6,658 bases of DNA, taken from the NCBI GenBank assembly GCA_014860175.1, contig JACZKF010000075.1:1-6658 (forward strand), written 5' to 3'. The stretch is from Desulfuromonadales bacterium. GTDB lineage: Bacteria; Desulfobacterota; Desulfuromonadia; Desulfuromonadales; JACZKF01. Numbering within the stretch: the stretch's first letter is position 1; each line of letters opens with the position of its first letter. This document shows, one piece after another, positions 1-5,451 of this stretch. A program made the translations under genes and the position numbers. A model generated the notes under the pieces. That model did not search any database. It was not told where the DNA came from and saw only the letters and a list, made by a program, of their open reading frames with translations.

Positions 1-383
1 TCGCGGAACTGATCGGGATCGGGGCGGCTGACGGCGGGCAAAGGGATGCGGCGGCAAGCGTGGGCCTCTCCCCCGGCCGCCTCCCAGATGATGATCTCCC
101 GCCGGGCCCAGGTAACGAAATGCCGCAGACCGAGGGCGTCGGCAAAGGCGAGACCCGATTCCAGCTCTTCTTCGGTGGTTCGGGTCGGAAACAGAAAGAG
201 ACCGCCAGCCATGAAGCTGTCGCGATTGACCCAGAGGACCAGCGGCAGGGAGATCTCCCCCAGGGCAGTCAGCAGCGGCAGGGAGGTTTCGATCCGGCGA
301 AAGGGAAAGCGTCCTTCGGCGATGAACTCCTCTGCCCAGCGGGCCAGCTGGCGGCCGAAAAGTTGAAGGGTCTGGTGATCCAT
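1..383 (-). CDS. Unidentified protein, N-terminal 127 residues (3' end beyond window)
   Basis: I do not recognise this protein. The frame is open from an ATG at 383 to the left edge, with strongly GC-biased third codon positions and a plausible globular composition. It begins MDHQTLQLFGRQLARWAEEF. Two stretches stand out: a hydrophobic segment LPLVLWVNRD near residue 50 and RHFVTWARREIIIWEAAGG near residues 87-105. The second, an alternating strand-like run after a helix, is loosely like the N-terminal nuclease-like fold of some restriction-associated proteins, but that is only a hint. No signal peptide or membrane helix is seen. No Shine-Dalgarno sequence precedes the ATG, so the start is uncertain; in-frame TTG (407) and GTG (425) codons lie inside the upstream terminator. 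It follows the lipoprotein gene across that terminator and is probably a separate transcription unit or one reached by read-through. Confidence 0.7.
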   Translation of the reverse strand, partial: MDHQTLQLFGRQLARWAEEFIAEGRFPFRRIETSLPLLTALGEISLPLVLWVNRDSFMAGGLFLFPTRTTEEELESGLAFADALGLRHFVTWARREIIIWEAAGGEAHACRRIPLPAVSRPDPDQFR

Positions 384-405
384 GAGGGGGTCTTGGGTCG
401 AGAGC

Positions 406-437
406 AAAAAAAGAGAGGCCGCCACAACGACGGCCTC
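406..437 (-). terminator. Intrinsic terminator ending the GGDEF-lipoprotein cluster
   Basis: On the minus strand a perfect 7-bp stem GAGGCCG/CGGCCTC (arms 431-437 and 415-421) encloses a 9-nt loop and is followed by TC and then seven T residues (406-412). It lies 75 nt after the stop codon of the lipoprotein gene. The U-tract ends only 22 nt before the ATG of the next ORF. It could therefore also act as an attenuator in that ORF's leader. Confidence 0.9.
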
Positions 438-500
438 AGGGGGTGATTCGGCAGGGCTTAAGTGCTTCGTTGCCCCCAAGCTGGGAACTTAGCATACCCA
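413..500 (-). promoter_or_regulatory. Possible structured leader or small RNA before the terminator
   Basis: The 128-nt gap between the lipoprotein stop and the ORF at 383 contains more pairing potential than a bare terminator needs. GGGGG at 473-477 can pair with CCCCC at 439-443. Alternatively, its first residues can pair in a small hairpin with CCC at 483-485. CAACGA at 467-472 is exactly complementary to TCGTTG in the terminator loop (425-430), with one further G-U pair. I could not match the sequence to any riboswitch class I know, and the only promoter-like elements upstream are badly spaced. The element is inferred from hand pairing only. Confidence 0.25.
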
Positions 501-511
501 TTTCCCCCTTT

Positions 512-922
512 TCAATGTTTTTTTCCCGCTGGCAGGCGGCCTCGCAGTTCCATTTCGATCACCAGCTGCTTCAGATCTTCCAGGTCCCGCTTTAAACGAG
601 CCAGTTCTGTGCGCTGACTCTCGGTTTCCCGGCGACTGGCGGCCAAGTCTCTCTCCAGGGTCTTGAGCCGCCGGCTGGCCCCTTCCCGGGCTGCCGTCTC
701 CCGGCTGGCAACGACGCCGACCACCGCTTCGGCCCGAAGCGTCCAGGGGCTCTGAGGGTAGTCCCCGCGCAACTTCAGCAGCGCCTCTTCGGGACCTCCA
801 GCGGCCAGCTCCTGCAAAAACTGGTCGAACAGGGGCTCTGGCGCTCTCTCCATCAACTGGGGTAGCGGCAGGGCACAGCCGGTGAGGGCCGGCAGTAGCA
901 GCCACAGCAACGTCCAACGCAT
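512..922 (-). CDS. Small lipoprotein with TPR-like segment and C-terminal coiled coil
   Basis: This 136-residue protein carries a type II signal peptide: Arg3, a hydrophobic core LLWLLLPAL, then the lipobox LTGC with Cys16 as the lipidated residue. Residue +2 is Ala, not Asp, which by the E. coli Lol rule favours the outer membrane. Residues 31-68 resemble one helical repeat of TPR type, with the hallmark YPQSPWTLRAE. Residues about 78-127 form a charged heptad coiled coil, and the tail is basic. It starts 2 nt after the stop of the GGDEF gene, and GGAGG lies 11 nt before the ATG, so the two are cotranscribed. No enzymatic motif is present. By position and form it resembles QseG (YfhG), the lipoprotein that contacts the periplasmic domain of the sensor kinase QseE/GlrK; a similar partner role for the upstream sensor is inferred. 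Sequence identity to QseG is not evident. Confidence 0.85.
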   Translation of the reverse strand: MRWTLLWLLLPALTGCALPLPQLMERAPEPLFDQFLQELAAGGPEEALLKLRGDYPQSPWTLRAEAVVGVVASRETAAREGASRRLKTLERDLAASRRETESQRTELARLKRDLEDLKQLVIEMELRGRLPAGKKH

Positions 923-924
923 GA

Positions 925-2265
925 TCAGGTGATCCTCCGTCTGTCGATCAGGTAGTTGCTCCCCGGCAACGTTTTCAGATGTTCTTTCATGCTGACGCAG
1001 GCGCGGCTGACCGCTTGCGGCGAACGGACATCGAGGTGGCTGGAAACGACGACCGCGACCGAAACGGTCAGCAGCGGAAAAGTCCTCTTCTCGCCGAAGC
1101 GGTCCTCAGCCACGAAGAAACCGGCCAGACGGTCCTCTTCCGAGTAAAAACTCGGGACCATCCGATCGAACCCCTCGAGCACTTCCTTCGCCACCGGCTC
1201 GGCGCATTCAATGCTGGTGATCACCACAAAATCATCGCCGCCGATGTGCCCGATCAGGTCGCCGGTGTTTCCGTGCTGCCCCACGACATCCCGCACCAGG
1301 TTGCCGACCCGGGCAATGATTTCGCTCCCCGCCCGGTAGCCGTAGCGATCATTGTAGGCTTTGAAGTGATCCAGGTCGATATACAGATGGGCAAAAGGGG
1401 TCGCGGTCTGCAGCCGGGTTTCGAGTTCCCGATCGATGGCCAGGTTCCCCGGCAGATGGGTCAGGGGGTTGGCGTCGAGCCGCAACTTCTCCAGTTCCGT
1501 GAGTTTTTGCCCCATGGTCCGGAACTCCCGGGCGAGCATGCCGAATTCATCGCGACGTTCCGTCAGGGGGATCGGGAAATCAAAGCTGCCGGCGGCGATT
1601 TCTCGCGTCGCCCGGGTGAGGGCGGTCACCGAGCGGTGAATGCCCAGGACGATCGCCATCGCCGCCGGTGCCGACAGGCCGATGCCGATGAAGGCGAGCA
1701 GCAGGGTAATGCGGTAAGCGCGGGCGCTGGCCAGGTTGAAATCGATCAGGCTCTGGTCAAGCAGCGCCTGGCGGTTGCCGAGGAAGGTTTCGAGCTCAGC
1801 CAGCAGGTTCTGCCGCAAAGGAGAGAGAGAGAGGCTGCACGACTGCGCCTGGGGCCAGGCGCCGCTGGCCAGCAGTTCACGGCAGGCCGCCTCCTGCTGG
1901 CGGTAGCGGGTGAGCGGCGCGGCCGTGCGTTGCAGAAACTCCGGCAGCGGCAAAGAGGCCAGAGCACGCCACTGCTGATCGAGCTCCTCCCGGCGGCGCT
2001 CCAGCAGGTCGAGGAAAGCCTGGTCGCGCAGAATCAAAAACTGCTTCTCCAGCGTCTCCTGGGCCAGCAGATTCTGCTGCAGGGTGCGGGCCAGCCCCAG
2101 GGCCTGGAATTCGACCGAGATCAGCCTCTCCGAGCGAGAGGTCTGGTCATGCAGGCTCCCCAAGGCATAGACGATCGCCACCATACTGAAGGCGACGATG
2201 AGCAGGTAGCCGGCGGCGACTTTGCGGGTCAGAGTGAAGATTGGTTTCTTGATGGGTTCCTTCAT
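925..2265 (-). CDS. Membrane HAMP-GGDEF nucleotide cyclase, probable Hypr (cGAMP-type) subfamily
   Basis: The protein has 446 residues. TM1 is at about 18-37, a helical periplasmic sensor at 38-185, TM2 at 186-209, HAMP at 210-262 and GGDEF at 263-440. The cyclase motifs are LTHLPGN (268-274), DLDHFKAYND (297-306) with metal-binding Asp297 and Asn305, and GGDDF (342-346), so the catalytic core looks intact. Position 314 is Ser in GYRAGS, where canonical diguanylate cyclases have Asp (PleD Asp344). Ser or Thr here marks Hypr GGDEF enzymes, such as Geobacter GSU1658, which make 3',3'-cGAMP along with other cyclic dinucleotides. The inhibitory RxxD site reads NTGD (333-336), so feedback by c-di-GMP is probably lost. 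The periplasmic part resembles the four-helix sensors of QseE/GlrK kinases. The gene starts 44 nt after ruvB, with GAAGG only 3 nt before the ATG, and is followed at once by the lipoprotein. GGDEF identity is certain; product specificity is predicted. Confidence 0.93.
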   Translation of the reverse strand: MKEPIKKPIFTLTRKVAAGYLLIVAFSMVAIVYALGSLHDQTSRSERLISVEFQALGLARTLQQNLLAQETLEKQFLILRDQAFLDLLERRREELDQQWRALASLPLPEFLQRTAAPLTRYRQQEAACRELLASGAWPQAQSCSLSLSPLRQNLLAELETFLGNRQALLDQSLIDFNLASARAYRITLLLAFIGIGLSAPAAMAIVLGIHRSVTALTRATREIAAGSFDFPIPLTERRDEFGMLAREFRTMGQKLTELEKLRLDANPLTHLPGNLAIDRELETRLQTATPFAHLYIDLDHFKAYNDRYGYRAGSEIIARVGNLVRDVVGQHGNTGDLIGHIGGDDFVVITSIECAEPVAKEVLEGFDRMVPSFYSEEDRLAGFFVAEDRFGEKRTFPLLTVSVAVVVSSHLDVRSPQAVSRACVSMKEHLKTLPGSNYLIDRRRIT

Positions 2266-2281
2266 TTGCCTTCGCTTGCGT

Positions 2282-2308
2282 GCCCCACCCGAAGCGCCGG
2301 GTCGGGGC
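2282..2308 (-). other. Intercistronic hairpin between ruvB and the GGDEF gene
   Basis: On the minus strand GCCCC and ACCCG (arms 2304-2308 and 2298-2302, with one bulged G at 2303) pair with CGGGT and GGGGC (2287-2291 and 2282-2286) around a 6-nt loop. This gives ten G-C-rich pairs. The stem begins 1 nt after the ruvB stop and ends 16 nt before the GGDEF start. No T-tract follows, so it is not a standard intrinsic terminator. It may stabilise or process the ruv mRNA, or lower expression of the downstream genes. Confidence 0.65.
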
Positions 2309-2309
2309 G

Positions 2310-3350
2310 TCAGGAAAACAGATCGTGGGCCCCGCTTCGCGGCAGGCGGTCGAAATGGCGATACGCCAAAGCGGTGGCGATCCGCCCGCGGGGGGTGCGA
2401 TTGAGAAATCCCTGCTGCAGGAGAAATGGTTCGATGACGTCTTCGATGGTGTCTTTTTCTTCTCCGATGGCCGCTGCCAAAGTGTCCAGGCCGACCGGTC
2501 CGCCGGAGAACTTGTCGATGATGGTGAGCAAAATCCGTCGATCCATATGATCGAGACCTTCAGCATCGACCTCCAACCGTTCCAGGGCATGGTCGGCGGC
2601 TTCCCGGGTAATCACGCCATTGCCGATGACCTGGGCGAAATCCCGCACCCGACGCAGCAGGCGGTTGGCAATTCTCGGCGTGCCACGACTGCGCCGGGCG
2701 ATCTCCAGGGCGCCCGATGGCTCGGTGACGATCTCCAGGATCTTGGCACTGCGGCGGACAATGGTGGCAAGTTCGTCGGGAGAGTAGAATTCGAGGCGGC
2801 TGATCACCCCGAAGCGGTCGCGCAGCGGCGAGGAGAGCAGGCCGGCCCGGGTGGTCGCCCCGACCAGGGTGAAGCGGGGGATGTCGAGCTTGATGGTGCG
2901 GGCGGACGGACCTTGGCCGATGATGATATCGAGCTGGTAGTCTTCCATGGCCGGGTAGAGGATATCTTCCACGACCGGTGACAGGCGATGGATTTCGTCG
3001 ATGAACAGCACATCGCCCGCCTCCAGGTTGGTCAGGATGGCGGCCAGATCGCCGGTCTTCTCGATCACCGGGCCGGAAGTGCTCTTGATGTTGACCCCCA
3101 TTTCATTGGCGATGATATGGGCCAGAGTGGTCTTGCCGAGCCCCGGTGGGCCGTAGAACAGGACATGGTCAAGCGACTCCCCCCGGCGGCGGGCGGCGTC
3201 GATGAAGACCTGCAGGTTCTCCTTGGCCTTGCCTTGGCCGATGTACTCCGCCAAGGAGCGCGGGCGCAGGCTCGCCTCGTACCGCCCATCATCATCCATG
3301 GGGGTGGCGGCAATCAGCCGGGCGGCAGTCTGCTCAGACTCGGGGATCAC
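2310..3350 (-). CDS. ruvB: Holliday junction branch migration ATPase RuvB
   Basis: RuvB is the hexameric AAA+ motor that pumps DNA through the RuvA-bound Holliday junction during recombination repair. The 346-residue protein is full length. It shows Walker A GPPGLGKTT (67-75), Walker B LFIDEIH (115-121), sensor 1 GATTRAG (164-170), the arginine-finger region SSPLRDRFG (173-181), the sensor 2 region RGTPRIANRLLRR (222-234) and the C-terminal winged helix with RTPRGRIAT (318-326). The start is a GTG at 3350: AAGGTG precedes it by about 4 nt, whereas the next Met (residue 18) has no ribosome binding site, although the first 17 residues are poorly conserved in the family. It begins 7 nt after the ruvA stop and closes the ruvCAB set. 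A hairpin follows before the GGDEF gene. Confidence 0.98.
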   Translation of the reverse strand: MIPESEQTAARLIAATPMDDDGRYEASLRPRSLAEYIGQGKAKENLQVFIDAARRRGESLDHVLFYGPPGLGKTTLAHIIANEMGVNIKSTSGPVIEKTGDLAAILTNLEAGDVLFIDEIHRLSPVVEDILYPAMEDYQLDIIIGQGPSARTIKLDIPRFTLVGATTRAGLLSSPLRDRFGVISRLEFYSPDELATIVRRSAKILEIVTEPSGALEIARRSRGTPRIANRLLRRVRDFAQVIGNGVITREAADHALERLEVDAEGLDHMDRRILLTIIDKFSGGPVGLDTLAAAIGEEKDTIEDVIEPFLLQQGFLNRTPRGRIATALAYRHFDRLPRSGAHDLFS

Positions 3351-3357
3351 GGCACCT

Positions 3358-3957
3358 TCACTTCACCAGGATTTTCAACGCCCCCTTGAGGATCTCCTCA
3401 AGGGGAGCAGTGACGGAGATCTCCATCGACTCCAGGACTTTACGGGCCTGGGGCTCCTTGTAGCCAAGGTTGACCAGGGCCGACAGGGTGTCTTCCACCG
3501 GGGTGGCCAAGGCCCCCTGCCGGATCGATGAGGCCAGCTGCTGCGCTGGGGGGGCCAGGCGTTGCACTTTATCCCGCAACTCGAGCACCAGCCTTTCAGC
3601 TGTTTTCTTGCCGATGCCGGGAACGGCGGCCAAGCGGGCCAGATTGCCCTGGGCCAAGGCCGACTGCAGGTCGGCCGCCGGAATATTGGACAAGATGTTC
3701 ACCGCCAGCTTCGGGCCGACGCCGGAGACCGAGATCAGCAAGGTGAACAGCTCTTTCTCCTCCGCCGTCAGGAAGCCGTAGAGGTGAATCGCATCTTCCT
3801 TGACCTGGGTGTACACCTGCAGGCGCACCATCCCGGTGCCCGGCAGAGCATAGAAGGTCGACAGCGGAATGGTCACCCGGTAGCCGACGCCACCGACATC
3901 GACAATCAGGTGATCGATGGATCGATAGGCGATGGTGCCGGTCAGCAGGGCGATCAT
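3358..3957 (-). CDS. ruvA: Holliday junction DNA-binding protein RuvA
   Basis: RuvA binds the four-way junction as a tetramer, holds it open and loads the RuvB rings; it also coordinates with RuvC. The protein has 199 residues, the usual length. It has the N-terminal OB-fold with GGVGYRV (22-28) and the acidic pin residues Glu54-Asp55, which match E. coli Glu55-Asp56 and repel the DNA backbone at the crossover. Two helix-hairpin-helix motifs follow, VSGVGPK (77-83) and VPGIGKK (112-118). After a linker (about 135-152) comes the C-terminal domain III, which contacts RuvB and contains LVNLGYKEPQA (161-171). AAGGAT lies about 5 nt before the ATG, so the start is well supported. It lies 29 nt after ruvC and 7 nt before ruvB. 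Confidence 0.98.
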   Translation of the reverse strand: MIALLTGTIAYRSIDHLIVDVGGVGYRVTIPLSTFYALPGTGMVRLQVYTQVKEDAIHLYGFLTAEEKELFTLLISVSGVGPKLAVNILSNIPAADLQSALAQGNLARLAAVPGIGKKTAERLVLELRDKVQRLAPPAQQLASSIRQGALATPVEDTLSALVNLGYKEPQARKVLESMEISVTAPLEEILKGALKILVK

Positions 3958-3974
3958 ACGATCCTTCAGGCGTC

Positions 3975-3988
3975 GGGAGCTGGGAGCT
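3975..3988. repeat. Tandem heptamer GGGAGCT x2
   Basis: Two exact copies of GGGAGCT (3975-3981 and 3982-3988, plus strand) lie between ruvC and ruvA. A degenerate third unit, AGGAGCG, runs into the ruvC end. The ruvC stop codon TAG (3987-3989) overlaps the second copy, so the repeat sets the last bases of ruvC. It may be replication slippage or part of a dispersed intergenic repeat. Confidence 0.5.
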
Positions 3989-4502
3989 AGGAGCGACGGC
4001 CACCGGCGACGGCGGCCTGGCGCAGACGATCGGTCAAATTATGGCTATGGGCGTGGCAGATGGCAACGGCCAGGGCATCGGCGGCATCTTCCTGGGCGAT
4101 TTCCGGCAAGGCCAGCAACAGCCGCACCATCTGCTGAACCTGCCCCTTCTCCGCCCGCCCGTAGCCGACCACGGCGCTCTTGACCTGCAGGGCCGTGTAT
4201 TCGAACACCGGCAAGCCAGCCTGCACCGCCGCCAGCAGGGCTACCCCCCGGGCATGCCCCAGTTTGAGGGCCGAGAGGGCGTTGCGGGCGACGAAAATCT
4301 GTTCGACGGCGACGGCCTGTGGGGCATAGTCGGCGATGACCTGCGCGAGAGAGGCGTGGATGGTTTGCAGCCGCCGCGGCAACTCTTCGTCGCTGCGGGT
4401 GAAGATCGCGCCGTTGTCCAGGTGGATCAGCCGGTTTCCCTGCTTCTCGACCAAGCCGTAGCCGGTGGTCCCGGTACCGGGATCGATGCCCATGATTCGC
4501 AT
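3987..4502 (-). CDS. ruvC: Crossover junction endodeoxyribonuclease RuvC
   Basis: RuvC is the dimeric RNase H-fold resolvase that makes symmetric nicks across a Holliday junction bound by RuvAB. The 171-residue length is typical. The N-terminal signature MGIDPGTGTTGYGL (4-17) holds Asp7. The other acidic metal ligands are Glu67 in AVEQIF and Asp139 and Asp142 in QEDAADALAVA, matching E. coli Asp7, Glu66, Asp138 and Asp141. All four are present, so the enzyme should be active. The start ATG at 4502 has no clear Shine-Dalgarno sequence; the alternative Met4 has none either and would cut into the first strand. It lies 41 nt after yebC, and translation may depend on coupling within the transcript. 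The C-terminal tail is short and basic. Confidence 0.97.
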   Translation of the reverse strand: MRIMGIDPGTGTTGYGLVEKQGNRLIHLDNGAIFTRSDEELPRRLQTIHASLAQVIADYAPQAVAVEQIFVARNALSALKLGHARGVALLAAVQAGLPVFEYTALQVKSAVVGYGRAEKGQVQQMVRLLLALPEIAQEDAADALAVAICHAHSHNLTDRLRQAAVAGGRRS

Positions 4503-4543
4503 ATCAGGCTGCAGGTAAGAGGTTAGGGGTCGTCTGAAGGAGC

Positions 4544-5290
4544 TCAGGCCATGGCGCTTTCGAGCTCTTCCTCGGAGATGTCGAAGTTGGCATAGACGTT
4601 CTGGACATCGTCATAGTCTTCGAGTTTGTCCATCATCTTGAGCATCTGCTGGGACTGCTTCCCTTCCAACTGGACGACGGTCTGGGGAATCATGGTGATT
4701 TCCGCCGCCTGCCAACGTAGCCCGGTGGCCGCCAGGGCGTCGCGCACGTCGAGGAAACTGTCCGGCTCGGTGACCACTTCGAAGCCATCTCCGGAATCTT
4801 TGACATCTTCGGCGCCAGCTTCCAGCGCCGCTTCGAAGATGGCATCAAAATCATGGTCTTGGCCAAAAGTGATCAGGCCCTTGCGGTCAAAGAGGAAGGA
4901 GACCGACCCGCTGACCCCGAGGTTGCCGCCATGCTTGCTGAAGATATGCCGCACATCGGCCACGGTCCGGGTGCGGTTGTCGGTCATGAATTCGACGATG
5001 ACCGCCACTCCGCCGGGTCCGTAGCCTTCGAAGATCCCTTCCTCGTAGGTGACCCCTTCGAGGTCGCCCGTCCCCTTCTTGATCGCCCGTTCGATGGTGT
5101 CCTTGGGCATATTCTCGGTTTTGGCTTTGTCGATGGCTTGCCGCAGTCGCGGGTTGGTCTCGGTTTCACCACCGCCGAGCTTGGCGGCGATGGTGATTTC
5201 CTTGATCAACTTGGTGAACGTCTTGCCCCGCTTGGCGTCCTGCGCCCCTTTGCGGTGTTTGATATTGGCCCACTTGCTATGTCCAGCCAC
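4544..5290 (-). CDS. yebC: YebC/PmpR/TACO1-family regulatory protein
   Basis: This 248-residue cytoplasmic protein belongs to the YebC/PmpR/TACO1 family. Members have been reported both as DNA-binding transcription regulators (PmpR) and, more recently, as ribosome-associated factors that help translation through difficult stretches such as polyproline (mitochondrial TACO1 and bacterial YebC-type proteins). The sequence shows the family start AGHSKWANIKHRK (2-14), then EGYGPGGVA (88-96), MTDNRTRT (102-109), KHGGNLG (119-125) and LEDYDDVQNVY (223-233). The start is GTG at 5290, fixed by the universal N-terminus and by AAAGGAG about 11 nt upstream. It is the first gene of the yebC-ruvC-ruvA-ruvB run. 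A yebC-ruvC neighbourhood is common in bacteria, but the reason is not settled. Identity is sure; which of the two molecular roles applies here cannot be told from sequence. Confidence 0.97.
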   Translation of the reverse strand: MAGHSKWANIKHRKGAQDAKRGKTFTKLIKEITIAAKLGGGETETNPRLRQAIDKAKTENMPKDTIERAIKKGTGDLEGVTYEEGIFEGYGPGGVAVIVEFMTDNRTRTVADVRHIFSKHGGNLGVSGSVSFLFDRKGLITFGQDHDFDAIFEAALEAGAEDVKDSGDGFEVVTEPDSFLDVRDALAATGLRWQAAEITMIPQTVVQLEGKQSQQMLKMMDKLEDYDDVQNVYANFDISEEELESAMA

Positions 5291-5324
5291 GTTCGAGTGC
5301 TCTCCTTTGCAAGGATGATCGATC

Positions 5325-5341
5325 TCTGGGTGGTCCCCAGA
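5325..5341. promoter_or_regulatory. 6+6 bp inverted repeat in the yebC leader
   Basis: TCTGGG (5325-5330) and CCCAGA (5336-5341) form a perfect inverted repeat with a 5-bp spacer, 35-51 nt upstream of the yebC start. If the candidate promoter at 5351-5379 is used, the repeat lies just after the transcription start. That position suits either a repressor site or a 5' stem-loop on the mRNA. It does not match the LexA boxes I know. Confidence 0.4.
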
Positions 5342-5350
5342 AAACGCCTG

Positions 5351-5379
5351 ATGTTAACACGAAAAAGGGTGCAGCGGAA
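5351..5379 (-). promoter_or_regulatory. Candidate extended -10 promoter of yebC-ruvCAB
   Basis: On the minus strand TGTTAACAT (5351-5359) gives an extended -10 with hexamer TAACAT (four of six consensus bases). The -35 position 17 bp upstream is only TTCCGC. It is the best candidate in the short gap between the preceding terminator and yebC, which needs a promoter of its own. The predicted start is near 5344. Confidence 0.4.
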
Positions 5380-5395
5380 GGGTTTCCCGACCACC

Positions 5396-5433
5396 AAAAA
5401 GCCGAAGCCGGCCCCAGGGGGTCGGCTTCGGCT
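5396..5433 (-). terminator. Intrinsic terminator after the kinase-like/BON gene
   Basis: On the minus strand AGCCGAAGCCG (5423-5433) pairs perfectly over 11 bp with CGGCTTCGGCT (5400-5410). Part of the 12-nt loop can pair further, CCC with GGG. TTTTT follows at 5396-5400. The stem begins 18 nt after the stop codon, separating this gene from yebC. Confidence 0.92.
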
Positions 5434-5451
5434 GCGGCGGAAAAAGGGAAT

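Noticed and set aside
46..446. Two overlapping plus-strand frames at the left edge
   Set aside because: They overlap each other and the minus-strand ORF, whose codon usage and composition are better, and the longer one runs through the terminator stem-loop.
413..500. A GEMM (c-di-GMP/cGAMP) riboswitch in the leader of the left-edge ORF, tempting beside a cyclase gene
   Set aside because: The conserved GEMM core and tetraloop-receptor segments are not present; GGCAACGAAGC only loosely resembles one part.
491..515. Promoter for the left-edge ORF from TTGAAA (510-515) and TATGCT (491-496), minus strand
   Set aside because: The spacer is only 13 bp, and at 17 bp the -10 position reads CTAAGT, a poor match.
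979..2550. A 523-codon open frame on the plus strand
   Set aside because: It is antisense to the cyclase gene and the end of ruvB, both of which have conserved motifs throughout. Long antisense frames are expected at this GC content, and its product looks low in complexity and resembles no family.
2280..2981. A 233-codon plus-strand frame opposite ruvB
   Set aside because: It is a shadow of the highly conserved ruvB sequence, with no ribosome binding site or recognisable domain.
5291..5395. LexA (SOS) box upstream of yebC-ruvCAB
   Set aside because: No CTGT-N8-ACAG site and no fit to the GGTT-N2-C-N4-G-N3-ACC form reported for Geobacter was found. The nearest candidate (GGTGGTCGGGAAACC) has the wrong spacing.
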